Shown here in pieces: positions 8,982 to 18,744 of a stretch of 64,000 nt of DNA. Origin of the DNA: DATMRS01 sp035566015 (GTDB taxonomy: Bacteria; Pseudomonadota; Alphaproteobacteria; Sphingomonadales; Sphingomonadaceae); assembly GCA_035566015.1 (NCBI GenBank), contig DATMRS010000023.1, forward strand, positions 62,001 through 126,000, in the 5' to 3' direction. The notes under the pieces were generated by a model. The model was not told the DNA's origin. It made no database searches and worked only from the letters and a program-made list of their open reading frames with translations. The translations under genes and the position numbers were made by a program. The number at the start of each line of letters is the position of its first letter. Within the stretch, counting starts at the first letter, position 1.

Positions 8982-10116
8982 CCCGTTCCAGCCGATAGCC
9001 GCCGTCGATCAGCGCGCGGGCATCGCGCGCGAATGTCGCGGGGTTGCACGAGACATAGGCGATGCGCGGCACCGGCGAAGCGGCGAGCGCCGCCGCCTGC
9101 TCGCGCGCGCCGGCACGCGGCGGATCGAGCACCACCGCGTCGAATCGCGCGAGTTCCTTCGCGTCGAGCGGCCGGCGGAACAGATCGCGATGCTCAACGA
9201 ACAGGGGCCGCTCCGCCCTCGCCCCCGCCGCCTTGAGCGCGAGCACGGGATCGCGCGCGCCCTCCGCCGCATAGACTTTCGCGCCCGCCGACAGCGGCAG
9301 CGCGAAGGTGCCCAGCCCTGCGAAGAGATCGGCGATCGCCGCCGCACCGCCCACCGCATCGCGCACCGCGGCGACCAGCGCCGCCTCGCCATCCGCCGTT
9401 GCTTGAAGGAAGCCGCCGATCGGCAGCGGCACGGCGATGCCGCCCAGCGTCACCGTCACCGGCTCGGGCTCCCAGCGGGGTTGCGGGCCATAGCCGTCGT
9501 CGATCGACAGCCGCGCAAGGCGATGTTCGCCGGCAAAACGGGTCAGCGTCTCGGCCGCCGCCAGCCCTTCCGCCTCGACCTTGTCAAGCAACAGGTCGAC
9601 ACCCTGATCGGTCAGGGTAAATTGCACGCCTGCGGCTCGCCTGTCGCGCACGAGCCCAAGGAGCAGCACCCGCAATGGCGCGAGCAGCGCGAACAGTTCG
9701 GGCAACAGAATGGGACATTCGGTGAGGTCGACAATGCGATGGCTCGCCCCCTCGTTGAAGCCGAGCACGACCCGCTTGCCGATCCGCTCGGCGCGCAGTG
9801 AGGCGCGACGGCGCGTGCGCGGCGGCGAGAGATGCGGCGGCGCGATATCCGGCCGGTCGATGCCCTGCGCGGTGAGCGCGCCTGCGATCCGATCGACGAT
9901 GAAGGCCGCATAGGCCTCGTCATCCACATGCTGGAGTTGGCAGCCGCCGCAGCGGGCGAAGTGCCGGCAGGGTGGCGTTGCGTGATGCGGCCCCGGCATC
10001 ACCGCGCCCTCAGCGGTGATGCTATCGCCCGGCGCGGCGAGCGCAATATGCCGCCCGTCCCCGGTCACGCCGTCGCCGCGCCCGGCAATGCGCACGATCG
10101 TCGCCGCCTCGGTCAC
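8917..10116 (-). CDS. rlmD: 23S rRNA uracil-C5 methyltransferase, RlmD/RumA (TrmA superfamily)
   Basis: A 399-residue SAM-dependent RNA (uracil-5-)methyltransferase. It has cysteines for an Fe-S cluster (C50, C56, C59 in PCRHFARCGGC, plus a cysteine in DLTECP). The SAM-binding segment contains DLFAGLGTF, followed by the VLDPPRAG motif and the catalytic cysteine in YVSCNPATFARD near the C-terminus. The N-terminal TRAM-like region is short. RlmD and RlmC-type paralogues are hard to tell apart from sequence alone, so the target position in 23S rRNA is inferred. The ATG overlaps the nnr stop by 4 bases, placing it last in a four-gene operon. Confidence 0.87.
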   Translation of the reverse strand: MTEAATIVRIAGRGDGVTGDGRHIALAAPGDSITAEGAVMPGPHHATPPCRHFARCGGCQLQHVDDEAYAAFIVDRIAGALTAQGIDRPDIAPPHLSPPRTRRRASLRAERIGKRVVLGFNEGASHRIVDLTECPILLPELFALLAPLRVLLLGLVRDRRAAGVQFTLTDQGVDLLLDKVEAEGLAAAETLTRFAGEHRLARLSIDDGYGPQPRWEPEPVTVTLGGIAVPLPIGGFLQATADGEAALVAAVRDAVGGAAAIADLFAGLGTFALPLSAGAKVYAAEGARDPVLALKAAGARAERPLFVEHRDLFRRPLDAKELARFDAVVLDPPRAGAREQAAALAASPVPRIAYVSCNPATFARDARALIDGGYRLERVRPVGQFRWSTHVELAATFAR

Positions 10117-11504
10117 AGGCAGGCAGCGAGCGCGGGCGTGAGATGGGCCGGCAGATCGTCGGCGATGAGATTCGGCCCGGCATTCTCGGCGGCGGCGGCA
10201 TGCAGCCAGAGCGCCGCACAGGCCGCGTCGAACGCGTCGAGCCCGCGCGCGCGCATCGCGCCGACGATGCCCGCCAGAACGTCCCCCGTCCCGGCGCTCG
10301 CCAGCCAGGCCGGGGCCGGCGGGGCAATGGCGACGCGCCCGTCGGGATGGGCAACGACGCTGTCCGCGCCCTTGAGCAGAACCACTGCCCCGCTTCGCAC
10401 GGCCGCCGCCCGCGCGCGACTGACCTTGTCGCCCTCGATATCGCCGAACAATCGCGCGAACTCGCCTTCATGCGGCGTCAGGATCGCGTGATCGTGCAAT
10501 TCCTTCAGGCGAACGACACCGCCCGCACCGATCAGCGTCAGCGCATCGGCATCGAGCACCAGCGGCCGCCCGCTCGCCAACGCCGCCTCCAGCCGCGCCC
10601 GCGCCGAGTCATCGGTGCCGAGCCCCGGGCCGATCACCAACGCGCCGGTGCGCGGATCGGCAAGGCCCGCAAGATCGCCCCCGCCTCGCCGCACCAGTGC
10701 CCACGGCGCACCCGGCGGCACGGCGGCGCTCCACAACTCGACATAGCCGGCGCCGGCACGTTGCGCGCCCAGCGCGGCGAGATAGCTTGCCCCCGCCATG
10801 CGCCCGGCGACCACCGCCACCTTGCCGCGTGTATATTTGTAATCGGCCGGCCCCGGCGCGGGCAGATGCGGCCGCGCCACCTCGTGAAGATCGCTGCGAA
10901 GCGCCCCCAATCCGATATCGGCGACCGCCACGCGGCCGCAGTGCAGCGCCGCCGGCTGGAGCCGATGCGCCGGCTTCAACGCGCCGAGCGCGACGGTGAG
11001 ATCGAAGCGCGGCGCCGGCGACAATAATCGCCCCTCGTCGGTCGACACCCCACTCGGCAGATCGACCGCCACACGCAGTTGCGCCGCCGCCGACAGACGG
11101 CCAAGCCGGTCAGCCAGCGAAGCGTCCAGTCCTCGCGTCAGCCCGGTTCCAAACAGGCAATCGAGCAGCAAGGGTGCTGGCGCGGCCTCCCCGATCGGCT
11201 CGACTGGTCCGCTCCACGCCGCGCGCGCCGCCTGCGCGGCGGGAGTACGCGGCTCGCCCGTTGCTGCGACCCGTACGGCAAGCCCGCGCTCGCGGAGGTA
11301 GCGCGCGGCGACATAGCCATCGCCGCCATTATTGCCCGGCCCGCACAGCACCAGAGTCGCCGGCGAGGCGGCGAACCGCCACACCGCCTCGGCAACGCCC
11401 GCGCCGGCACGCTCCATCAGCGTTTCCACCGATACGCCACCGGCTATCGCCTCTTCCTCGGCCGCGCGCATCGCCGCGGCGGTCAGGATCGGGCGGCCGA
11501 TCAT
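10113..11504 (-). CDS. nnr: Bifunctional NAD(P)H-hydrate epimerase / ADP-dependent dehydratase
   Basis: A 463-residue two-domain repair enzyme. The N-terminal YjeF epimerase domain (about residues 1-205, with the CGPGNNGGDGYVAARYL motif) interconverts R and S forms of NAD(P)H hydrate. The C-terminal ribokinase-like domain dehydrates the S form using ADP; its signature is SAGTGDVLAGIVGA. Metabolite-repair enzymes of this kind are cytoplasmic. It sits 27 bases downstream of ilvD and overlaps rlmD by 4 bases, so it is co-transcribed with both. Confidence 0.94.
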   Translation of the reverse strand: MIGRPILTAAAMRAAEEEAIAGGVSVETLMERAGAGVAEAVWRFAASPATLVLCGPGNNGGDGYVAARYLRERGLAVRVAATGEPRTPAAQAARAAWSGPVEPIGEAAPAPLLLDCLFGTGLTRGLDASLADRLGRLSAAAQLRVAVDLPSGVSTDEGRLLSPAPRFDLTVALGALKPAHRLQPAALHCGRVAVADIGLGALRSDLHEVARPHLPAPGPADYKYTRGKVAVVAGRMAGASYLAALGAQRAGAGYVELWSAAVPPGAPWALVRRGGGDLAGLADPRTGALVIGPGLGTDDSARARLEAALASGRPLVLDADALTLIGAGGVVRLKELHDHAILTPHEGEFARLFGDIEGDKVSRARAAAVRSGAVVLLKGADSVVAHPDGRVAIAPPAPAWLASAGTGDVLAGIVGAMRARGLDAFDAACAALWLHAAAAENAGPNLIADDLPAHLTPALAACL

Positions 11505-11531
11505 CGCGGACGACGATCGGCGAACGGGCGC

Positions 11532-13253
11532 TCAGATATCGGCATAGACGTGCGTTTCGCTCCGCGCGCCGGGATGCGTGACCGCGCCCTTCCAGGCCGG
11601 ACCGACATTCTGTGCGTAGCGCCACAGCGCGCCCGCCTGATAATCGTTGCGGCGCGGCCGCCAGCGCGCGCGCCGTTCCGCCAAAACATCCTCGGGTACG
11701 TCGAGATCGATCGTGCCCGCCTCGGCGTCGATGACGATCCGGTCGCCATCCTCGACGAGCGCGATCGGCCCGCCATCGGCCGCCTCGGGGCCGACATGGC
11801 CGATGCAGAAGCCGCGCGTGCCGCCCGAAAAGCGCCCATCAGTGATGAGCGCCATCTTCTCGCCCAGCCCCTGCCCGTAGAGCGCGGCGGTGGTCGAGAG
11901 CATTTCGCGCATGCCGGGGCCGCCCTTCGGCCCCTCGTAGCGGATGACGATCACCGATCCTTCGGCGACGGTGCGCTCCTCGACAGCGGCGAAGGCGTCC
12001 TCCTCGCAATCGAACACGCGCGCCGGCCCTTCGAAGCGCAGCCGGTGCATGCCCGCGACCTTCACGATCGCCCCGTCGGGCGCGAGGCTGCCGCGCAGGC
12101 CGACGACGCCGCCCGTGGGCGAAAGCGGGGTCTTCGCATCGTGGATCACCTTCTGATCGGGGTTCCACGTCACCTCGTCGATATTCTCGCCCAGCGTGCG
12201 GCCGGTGACGGTCAGGCAGTCGCCATAAAGCAGCCCCTCGGCGAGCAGCGTCTTCATCAGCATATAGACGCCGCCGGCCTCATACATATCCTTGGCGACA
12301 TAGTTGCCGCCGGGCTTGAGGTCCGCGATGTAAGGCGTCGATTTGAAGATGTCGGCCACGTCGAACAGGGTGAACTCGATCCCTGCCTCGTTCGCCATCG
12401 CGGGCAGGTGCAGTGCGCCGTTGGTCGATCCGCCGGTCGCCGCGACGATCCGCGCCGCGTTCACGAACGCCTCGCGCGTGCAGATGTCGCGCGGGCGGAT
12501 ATTCTTCGCCAACAGCTCCATCACCTGCACGCCGGCGGCGTGGGCGATCTGTTCGCGCGTCGTATAAGGCGCGGGCACCATGTTGCTGTTCGGCAACGAG
12601 AGGCCGATTGCCTCGCCGACGCAGGCCATCGTGTTCGCGGTATATTGGCCGCCGCATGCGCCATGGCCGGGGCAGGCCACCTTTTCCAGCTCATGCACTT
12701 CGGACAGCGGGCAGGCACCGGCGGCGAATTTGCCGACCACCTCGAACACATCGACGACGGTCACGTCCTTGCCGTGGAAGCGGCCGGGCAGGATCGATCC
12801 GCCGTAAACGAAAATCGACGGGACGTTGAGGCGCAGCATCGCCATCATCATGCCGGGCAGCGACTTGTCGCATCCCGCGAAGCCGACCAGCGCGTCATAG
12901 CAATGGCCGCGCACCGAAAGCTCCACCGAGTCGGCGATCACCTCGCGGCTGACGAGCGAGGATTTCATCCCCTGATGCCCCATCGCGATACCGTCGGTCA
13001 CGGTGATGGTGTTGAAACGGCGCGGCATGCCGCCGCCCGCGATCACGCCTTCGCGGCAGACGTCGGCCTGCGCGTCGAGCGTGGTGTTGCAGGGCGCGGA
13101 ATCGTTGCCGGCCGAGGCGACCGCGACGAACGGACGCGCGATCTCCTCCTCGGTCAGGCCCATCGCATAATAATAGCTACGATGCGGCGCGCGTTCGGGG
13201 CCGACGGAGACGTGGCGGCTGGGCAGACGGGACTTGTCGAATATGTGGGTCAT
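11532..13253 (-). CDS. ilvD: Dihydroxy-acid dehydratase
   Basis: A 573-residue enzyme of the branched-chain amino acid pathway. It dehydrates 2,3-dihydroxy-3-methylbutanoate (and the isoleucine homologue) to the 2-keto acid. The three cluster-binding cysteines are visible in SAPCNTTL, GCDKSLPGMMMA and CGGQYTANTMA, and the C-terminal SGGTRGFCIGHVGPEA block is intact. Length matches the roughly 570-residue form of the family. Its ATG overlaps the stop of the upstream N-formylglutamate amidohydrolase gene by 4 bases, an unusual functional partner. Confidence 0.96.
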   Translation of the reverse strand: MTHIFDKSRLPSRHVSVGPERAPHRSYYYAMGLTEEEIARPFVAVASAGNDSAPCNTTLDAQADVCREGVIAGGGMPRRFNTITVTDGIAMGHQGMKSSLVSREVIADSVELSVRGHCYDALVGFAGCDKSLPGMMMAMLRLNVPSIFVYGGSILPGRFHGKDVTVVDVFEVVGKFAAGACPLSEVHELEKVACPGHGACGGQYTANTMACVGEAIGLSLPNSNMVPAPYTTREQIAHAAGVQVMELLAKNIRPRDICTREAFVNAARIVAATGGSTNGALHLPAMANEAGIEFTLFDVADIFKSTPYIADLKPGGNYVAKDMYEAGGVYMLMKTLLAEGLLYGDCLTVTGRTLGENIDEVTWNPDQKVIHDAKTPLSPTGGVVGLRGSLAPDGAIVKVAGMHRLRFEGPARVFDCEEDAFAAVEERTVAEGSVIVIRYEGPKGGPGMREMLSTTAALYGQGLGEKMALITDGRFSGGTRGFCIGHVGPEAADGGPIALVEDGDRIVIDAEAGTIDLDVPEDVLAERRARWRPRRNDYQAGALWRYAQNVGPAWKGAVTHPGARSETHVYADI

Positions 13254-14014
13254 CGGGCTCTCTTTCCGTCGGCGTCTTTGGCGCTTTGGGCGGCCTCGCG
13301 CAATCCCGTCAGCGTTTTCGCGATCACCGGCGCCAGTATTTCGGCCCAGCGCGCCACCCCCGCCGGGGTGTCGATCAGGTCCTGCCGCACCTCGATTCCC
13401 AGATAGGGGATGCCGTTCGCCTCGCCGTGGCGATTCATCGTCGCGTTGAGCAGCCGCCCCGAATAAGGCTGGTTGTCGCCGGTGACGACGCCCGCTGCTT
13501 CCAGCAACGGGATCGCGACACGCGCCGCGCGCTCGTCCTGATTATAGAGGATGCCCACCTCCCACGGGCGCGGCACGTCCGATGTGGCAAGGCGCGGCGT
13601 GAAGCTGTGGAGCGAGATCAGCATATCGGGCGCGAGCATCCGCACACGATCCGCGACTCGCGCATGATAAGGTCGCCAGAAACGATCGATCCGCGCCGCG
13701 CGGCCCGCCTCGTCCAGCGCCGCATTGCCCGGAATGTCGTGTCCGTCGCTCACCACCGGCACCAGTCCGGCGGCGTCCTCCTCTCGATTGAGATCGGTGA
13801 CGAGGCGCGAGATGTCGCCTAATATCGCGGGGCAACCGAGCCGGGCGCAGAGCGCGCGGGCGAGCGGATCGACGCCGATGTCGATCGCGACATGCTGATG
13901 CAGCAGGTGGGGGGCGACGCCGAGGTGGATATCGCCCGGCACATGATTCGAGGCGTGATCGGCGATCAGCAGCAGGCTGCCCTTTCCCTCCAGCTCGACG
14001 AACGACTCATCCAT
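13250..14014 (-). CDS. N-formylglutamate amidohydrolase family protein
   Basis: A 254-residue member of the N-formylglutamate amidohydrolase (FGase) family, which removes formate from N-formylglutamate in histidine breakdown and related reactions. Supporting segments are LLIADHASNHVP near the N-terminus, DLNREEDAAGL, SLHSFTP and YSGR plus EVRQDLI towards the end. I start at the ATG at 14014, preceded by a GAAAGAAG site; the open frame continues upstream to 14254 but that stretch is arginine-rich and out of character. No hut genes are adjacent, so histidine catabolism is not assured. It is first in the operon with ilvD, nnr and rlmD. Confidence 0.85.
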   Translation of the reverse strand: MDESFVELEGKGSLLLIADHASNHVPGDIHLGVAPHLLHQHVAIDIGVDPLARALCARLGCPAILGDISRLVTDLNREEDAAGLVPVVSDGHDIPGNAALDEAGRAARIDRFWRPYHARVADRVRMLAPDMLISLHSFTPRLATSDVPRPWEVGILYNQDERAARVAIPLLEAAGVVTGDNQPYSGRLLNATMNRHGEANGIPYLGIEVRQDLIDTPAGVARWAEILAPVIAKTLTGLREAAQSAKDADGKRAR

Positions 14015-14106
14015 CACGCTTCTTTCGCCTTTCTTCCGCCCGTTTACGATCGCCCTGTTGCCGCCGGACGCGTCCGATGTCACGACAGGACGAACGAAAA
14101 GGGGCG

Positions 14107-15945
14107 ATGATGCGAGCGACCAGGCGGGAGGCGGGGGGCATGATCGGCGGCGCGCTTGTCGTGACCGCCTTCGCCTCGCGGGCCGCCGCGAAGCCGCCGC
14201 CGCCCTGCCCGCTCGCCACCCCGCTCGACGGCATCGCCGACGACCTGCTCGCACTGATGCCCGAGGCGGCGACCAATGCCGGCGTGCTCGCCGCGCAGGA
14301 TGGCGGGCCGCTCGCCCGGCGGATGGATGATTATTCTCCCGAGGGCGAGGCCGCCCGCCGCGCCGCGCTCGCCATCGCGCGCGACCGGCTGGCGCCGCTC
14401 TCCTGCGCCGAAGATCCTGTGGGCGCGCTCAATCTCGATATCGCCCGTGCGCTGATCGCCAATGCGAACCGATCGGCGCAAGTGCCTTATGGGCGGATCG
14501 ATGTGTTCGGTTTTTCGGGTCATGTCCCCTATCTGGTGACACCGATTGGCGGTCCGCACATCGACACGGCGGCGATCATGGCGGAACAGCAGTCGCTCGC
14601 CAGCCCGGCAGCGGTGGACGGCTGGATCGAGAAGCTCGACGGTTTCGGCAAAGGCTTTGCCGGCGTGATCGAGACGCTGCGCGCGGACGAGGCGGCGGGC
14701 TGCCGCGCGCCCCGCATCCTGCTGGAGCATAGCCGGCCGGTGATCGCGGCCTTTCTCGCCGGGCCAGCCGGGCAACATCCGCTGATCGAAGCCATGCGCC
14801 GGCGCATGGCTTCGGCCGGGCTTGATCCGCGCCTGCGCGCGGCGGCGGAGAAGCGCGCGGTCGCCGCGCTGGAAAAGCGCGCGCGCCCGGCGCTTGCCGC
14901 GCTCGACGAAGCGGTGGCCGACATGATCCCGCGCGGCCGCGAGGAGGCGGGCCTGTGGGCGCAGCCGCAAGGTGACGCACTCTACGCCGCGAACGTCCGC
15001 GCGCTGGGCGATACGCCGCTCGACCCGGCGGCGATTCACGCGCTGGGCGAGGCACAGGTGCGCGAAACGAGCGCGGCGATGGACGGGCTGCTCCGCCGCC
15101 GCGGGCTCACCAAAGGAAGCGTCGCCGCGCGGATGGCCGCGCTCGCCCGCGATCCGGCCAATATCTATCCCGACGATGCCGCCGGCCACGCCCGGCTGCT
15201 TGAAACCGTGGCCGAGATCGTCCGGCGCATGGAGGATCGCTATGCCGAGATCGTCCCCGCCGCGCTGATCCCGCGCCAGTCGATCGAGGTGCGTCCGGTG
15301 CCCGATGCGGAAGAACAGGGCGCGGCGAGCGGCTTCTACGACGGCCCGACGCTCGACGGCGCGCGCCCAGGCACCTTGTGGATCAATCTGCGCGACATGG
15401 CCGGCATGCCCCGCTTCCGCCTGCCGACGCTCGCTTATCATGAGGGCGTGCCGGGACATCACCTGCAAGGCGCGGTGGCGCTGGCGCTGACCGATCGGCC
15501 GCTGCTCGTCCGCCTCGCCCGGTTCAATGCCTATCAGGAGGGCTGGGCGCTTTATGCCGAGCAACTGGCCGCCGAGATGGGCGCCTACACCTACGACCCG
15601 CTCGGGAATCTCGGCCGGTTACAGGACGATCTGTTCCGTGCGGCGCGGCTCGTCGTCGATACCGGGCTGCACCATAAGCGCTGGACGCGCGACGAGGCGA
15701 TCGCGTGGCTGCGCGACACGACCGGCGTCTCCGAAACGCGCGTCGCCGCCGAGGTGGAGCGCTACATGGCCTGGCCGGGGCAGGCGCTGGGCTACAAGCT
15801 GGGCGAGTTGCGGCTGATTGAGCTGCGCCGCCGCTGGCGCCGGGCCAAGGGCCGCCACTATAATCGCAAGGCGTTCCACGGCCTCGTGCTCGGCTCGGGC
15901 GCGATGCCGCTCGACCTGCTGGAGCAGAAGGTGCTGCGGGTGTAG
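14107..15945 (+). CDS. DUF885 family protein, probable exported zinc carboxypeptidase-like enzyme
   Basis: A 612-residue DUF885 protein. The start at 14107 has AAAAGGGG upstream. It gives a Tat-like signal, with the twin arginine in TRREAGGMIGG followed by a hydrophobic stretch ending in ASRAAA. The family motif YHEGVPGHHLQ lies near residue 444 and holds the histidines and glutamate expected to bind zinc, as in M32-like metallopeptidases. A later EGWALYAEQL segment matches the conserved second half. Substrate is unknown; many relatives are annotated only as DUF885. It is divergent from the N-formylglutamate amidohydrolase gene, with about 90 bases between. Confidence 0.85.
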   Translation: MMRATRREAGGMIGGALVVTAFASRAAAKPPPPCPLATPLDGIADDLLALMPEAATNAGVLAAQDGGPLARRMDDYSPEGEAARRAALAIARDRLAPLSCAEDPVGALNLDIARALIANANRSAQVPYGRIDVFGFSGHVPYLVTPIGGPHIDTAAIMAEQQSLASPAAVDGWIEKLDGFGKGFAGVIETLRADEAAGCRAPRILLEHSRPVIAAFLAGPAGQHPLIEAMRRRMASAGLDPRLRAAAEKRAVAALEKRARPALAALDEAVADMIPRGREEAGLWAQPQGDALYAANVRALGDTPLDPAAIHALGEAQVRETSAAMDGLLRRRGLTKGSVAARMAALARDPANIYPDDAAGHARLLETVAEIVRRMEDRYAEIVPAALIPRQSIEVRPVPDAEEQGAASGFYDGPTLDGARPGTLWINLRDMAGMPRFRLPTLAYHEGVPGHHLQGAVALALTDRPLLVRLARFNAYQEGWALYAEQLAAEMGAYTYDPLGNLGRLQDDLFRAARLVVDTGLHHKRWTRDEAIAWLRDTTGVSETRVAAEVERYMAWPGQALGYKLGELRLIELRRRWRRAKGRHYNRKAFHGLVLGSGAMPLDLLEQKVLRV

Positions 15946-15952
15946 CAAAGAA

Positions 15953-15980
15953 ACGGCGGCCCTCCGGGGAGCGCCGCCGT
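15953..15980 (+). terminator. Terminator after the DUF885 gene
   Basis: An 8-base-pair G+C stem (15953-15960 with 15973-15980) encloses a smaller inner stem of CTC/GAG. It is followed by CAGCTTTT and lies 7 bases after the stop codon. The next gene, ispE, converges on it from about 180 bases away; that intervening stretch shows nothing recognisable. Confidence 0.65.
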
Positions 15981-16159
15981 CAGCTTTTACGATGCACACG
16001 ATCCATCGATCGGCGGACCATAGCCGAATGTCGCCTTGCCCTGCCGACAAGCGCTCGACTCAACCGCACCGGTCCAAGCAAGGTCCATGCCAATGCAAAG
16101 CAGTGGCGCAACTCCGTCCCGTGCACCCGATCGCACCGCCCCATAATGGGACAAGCGGG

Positions 16160-17002
16160 TCAGCGCAGTCCCGTTGCGAGACTCCACCAGCCGGGACGAA
16201 CATGAGCGGCCGCCGCATCACGCGCCGCGGCGTCGGCGAACAAAGCGAAGCAGGTCGCCCCCGATCCCGACATGCGCGCCAGCAGTACGCCCGGCGCGGC
16301 GGCGAGCATCTCCAGCACCGCGCCGATCGCCGGCACGCAGCCCAGCGCGGCGGGCTCCAGATCATTGCGCCCGGCACGCGCGGCCGCCAGCGGATCGCCG
16401 TCCGGCAGCGGCCCGCGATCGATCCCGTCCCAGCCGGCGAACACGGCGGCGGTGCCCAGCGGCTCACCCGGATTGACGAGCAGCAGCGGCAGGCCCGACA
16501 GCTCATCGCCCGCAACCGGCGCCAGCCGCTCGCCTACCCCCTCGCCCCGCATCGTCCGCGAGACGAGACAGGCCGGGACGTCCGCACCCAGGCTTGCGGC
16601 AATCGCGGCAAGGCGCGGATCGGCCGCCTCTACCCCCCACAGCCGGGCAAGCAGCCGCAGCGCCGCCGCCGCGTCGGCCGATCCACCGCCGATTCCCGCC
16701 GCGACGGGCAATCTCTTGTCGAGCCGCAAGGCCGCGCCGGCCCGGATTCCACACGTCTCGCGCAGCCTATGCGCGGCCCGCAGCACCAGATTATCCTCGT
16801 CCGCCGTCAGCGCCCTTCCGAACGGGCCATCGATCGTCAGCGACAACGTCCCGGCCGGCGCAGCCTCCAGCCGATCGCCCGCCTGGGCGAAGGCGAACAA
16901 CGTTTCGAGGTCATGATAGCCGTCCGCGCGTCGCCGCCGGACGTGGAGGGCGAGGTTGATCTTGGCATAGGCGATTTCGCTGTCGGCGGCGCCGGGATTC
17001 AA
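16160..17002 (-). CDS. ispE: 4-diphosphocytidyl-2-C-methyl-D-erythritol kinase
   Basis: A 280-residue GHMP kinase of the MEP isoprenoid pathway. It phosphorylates 4-diphosphocytidyl-methylerythritol with ATP. The N-terminus has YAKINLALHV at residues 12-21, the ATP-binding glycine loop is PVAAGIGGGSADAAA, and the C-terminal GHMP motif is MSGSGATCFALF. I choose a TTG start at 17002, which overlaps the upstream TPR gene stop (TTGA); there is no in-frame ATG near the start of the conserved domain. The long upstream extension of the frame to 17422 lies inside the TPR gene and is a shadow. Confidence 0.93.
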   Translation of the reverse strand: MNPGAADSEIAYAKINLALHVRRRRADGYHDLETLFAFAQAGDRLEAAPAGTLSLTIDGPFGRALTADEDNLVLRAAHRLRETCGIRAGAALRLDKRLPVAAGIGGGSADAAAALRLLARLWGVEAADPRLAAIAASLGADVPACLVSRTMRGEGVGERLAPVAGDELSGLPLLLVNPGEPLGTAAVFAGWDGIDRGPLPDGDPLAAARAGRNDLEPAALGCVPAIGAVLEMLAAAPGVLLARMSGSGATCFALFADAAARDAAAAHVRPGWWSLATGLR

Positions 17003-18657
17003 CGCTTCACCGTCTTCGAAAGGCCGTTCTCGATCTTGTCGCGCAGCCGCGTCGCGTCCTGCTCCTCCGCGAAGACCAGTGCGGCGCGCCATTCCCAACG
17101 CGCCTCGATCCGCCGCCCCGCCGCCCAATAGGCATCGCCCAGATGCTCGTTGAGGGTCGATTGGCCGGGGTCGGCGGCGACGGCGCGTTCCAGCGCCTCG
17201 ATCGCGGCGGGAATATCGCCTTGCAGATAATAGGCCCAGCCGAGCGAATCGGTGATCGCGGCGTCGTCGGGCTTGAGCTTGCTCGCCTGCTCCACGAGCT
17301 TCATCGCCTCCTTGAGGTTCTCGCCGCGTTCGAGCTGGGCGTAACCCAGATAGTTGAGCAGCACCGCCTGATCGGGCGCGATCTTGAGCGCGGCCTTCAG
17401 CGCCTGCTTCGCTTCGGGCCATTTACCCGCCTTGTCGAGCATGCTCGCCTGTAGGAGCAGGATCGGCCAGCGCGCGTCGCCATCGGCCTTGTCCGTGAGC
17501 GCGAGCGCACGGCCATAGGCGTCGGCAGCCTCCATATAGCGTTCGAGCGCGGCATAGACGCCGCCCACACTCGTCCAGTCGCCGGCGTCCGCGCGCGGTC
17601 CGTTGGCGCGTGCGAGGGCGATCTTTAACGCCCCCTCCAGATTGCCGTCGCGCGCCAGCAGGCGCACGCGCATCGCCGAGGCCGCATCCGCCAGCGGATC
17701 GTCGGCCGAGATGCGGTCCAGCGTGGCGAGCGCGGCATGCTCCTCGCCATTGGCGCCCAGCAATTCGCTCGTCACCAGCCAGCCTTCGGCATTGTCCGGC
17801 GCGAGGAAGGTCGAAAGCCGCGCGAAGCTGATTGCGAGCGGCGGCACATGTTCGCGATTCACGTCGATCGCGATGCGCACGAACAATTCGGCGATGCCCC
17901 GCGCCGGCGTGTCGATCGCGCCAGGCAACGGCTTGCCCGCCGAAAGCCGCGCGCGCGCCGCCGCCGAAACCGCATCGTCGCCCGCCAGCAGCGAAAGCGC
18001 CGTGTCCCTGTCATTCTTCGCGACCTCGGCCGCCGCCGCGAGCCGCAGCCGCGCCAGCCGGGCATTGTTTGTCATCGCCAGTGCCCGGATCGCGGCCACG
18101 CCCTCCTGCTGCCGCCCCTTCATCAGCAACAGCAACAGCGCGCGATGTTCGGTCGCATAAGCGGTGGCGAGCCCGCCGGCCTTGCGTGCGCCGTCCAGCG
18201 CCGCGAGCGGATCGCCCTGGTGCGCGCCATAGGCGATCCACGCGCGCAGCACCGGCACGACGAAGGCGAAGACCGCCTCCTTCTCGATCTGATCGGCCAG
18301 CACGCTGGCGCCTTTCCAGTCGCGCCGGCCGACCGCATCGGCGAGGAGGAGCAACCGAGCGTCGGGCGGAACGGCGTTCTGCGCCTCCAGCGCCTTGACC
18401 GCCTTCAGCGCCAGCGCACGATCGCCCGCCACCATCGCCTGCCGATAGGCGCGCTTGGCGACGCCGGCATTGTCGGGCGCGGCGGCGAGCACGGCGGCAT
18501 AACCCTTGGCCGCCGCCTCGGTATAGCCGTCGGCATCCGCCGCGCGCGCCTTGACATATTCAGCCATGATCGTGCGCTGATCGGGCGTGGAGGCAGCGGC
18601 GGGCACGGCCATCGCCAAGGCAAGGGCAGAACCCAGAACAGTCTTCGTAAGGGACAT
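16999..18657 (-). CDS. Exported tetratricopeptide-repeat protein
   Basis: A 552-residue TPR protein with a signal peptide (MSLTKTVLGSALALAMAVPAAA) if started at 18657; an ATG at 18693 is also possible and would add 12 residues. The C-terminal half carries clear TPR units, for example a GWAYYLQGDIPAAIEALERA repeat preceded by a unit ending in EQASKLKPDDAAI. It is likely periplasmic or envelope-associated; no catalytic motif is seen. It lies between the ETF-QO gene (87 bases upstream) and ispE (overlapping), which suggests co-transcription without an obvious shared function. Confidence 0.82.
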   Translation of the reverse strand: MSLTKTVLGSALALAMAVPAAASTPDQRTIMAEYVKARAADADGYTEAAAKGYAAVLAAAPDNAGVAKRAYRQAMVAGDRALALKAVKALEAQNAVPPDARLLLLADAVGRRDWKGASVLADQIEKEAVFAFVVPVLRAWIAYGAHQGDPLAALDGARKAGGLATAYATEHRALLLLLMKGRQQEGVAAIRALAMTNNARLARLRLAAAAEVAKNDRDTALSLLAGDDAVSAAARARLSAGKPLPGAIDTPARGIAELFVRIAIDVNREHVPPLAISFARLSTFLAPDNAEGWLVTSELLGANGEEHAALATLDRISADDPLADAASAMRVRLLARDGNLEGALKIALARANGPRADAGDWTSVGGVYAALERYMEAADAYGRALALTDKADGDARWPILLLQASMLDKAGKWPEAKQALKAALKIAPDQAVLLNYLGYAQLERGENLKEAMKLVEQASKLKPDDAAITDSLGWAYYLQGDIPAAIEALERAVAADPGQSTLNEHLGDAYWAAGRRIEARWEWRAALVFAEEQDATRLRDKIENGLSKTVKR

Positions 18658-18744
18658 CAGCGGCACTCGCGGATCGGGCATCGGGCGGAGCATAAGCAGG
18701 CTTCCGGCGTCATGCCAGTGGCGTGCCGTCGCTCTCGCCCCAAA

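Noticed and set aside
15981..16159. The 180-base gap between the DUF885 and ispE genes, considered for a small RNA
   Set aside because: No stable fold, promoter or tRNA-like structure could be made out by eye.
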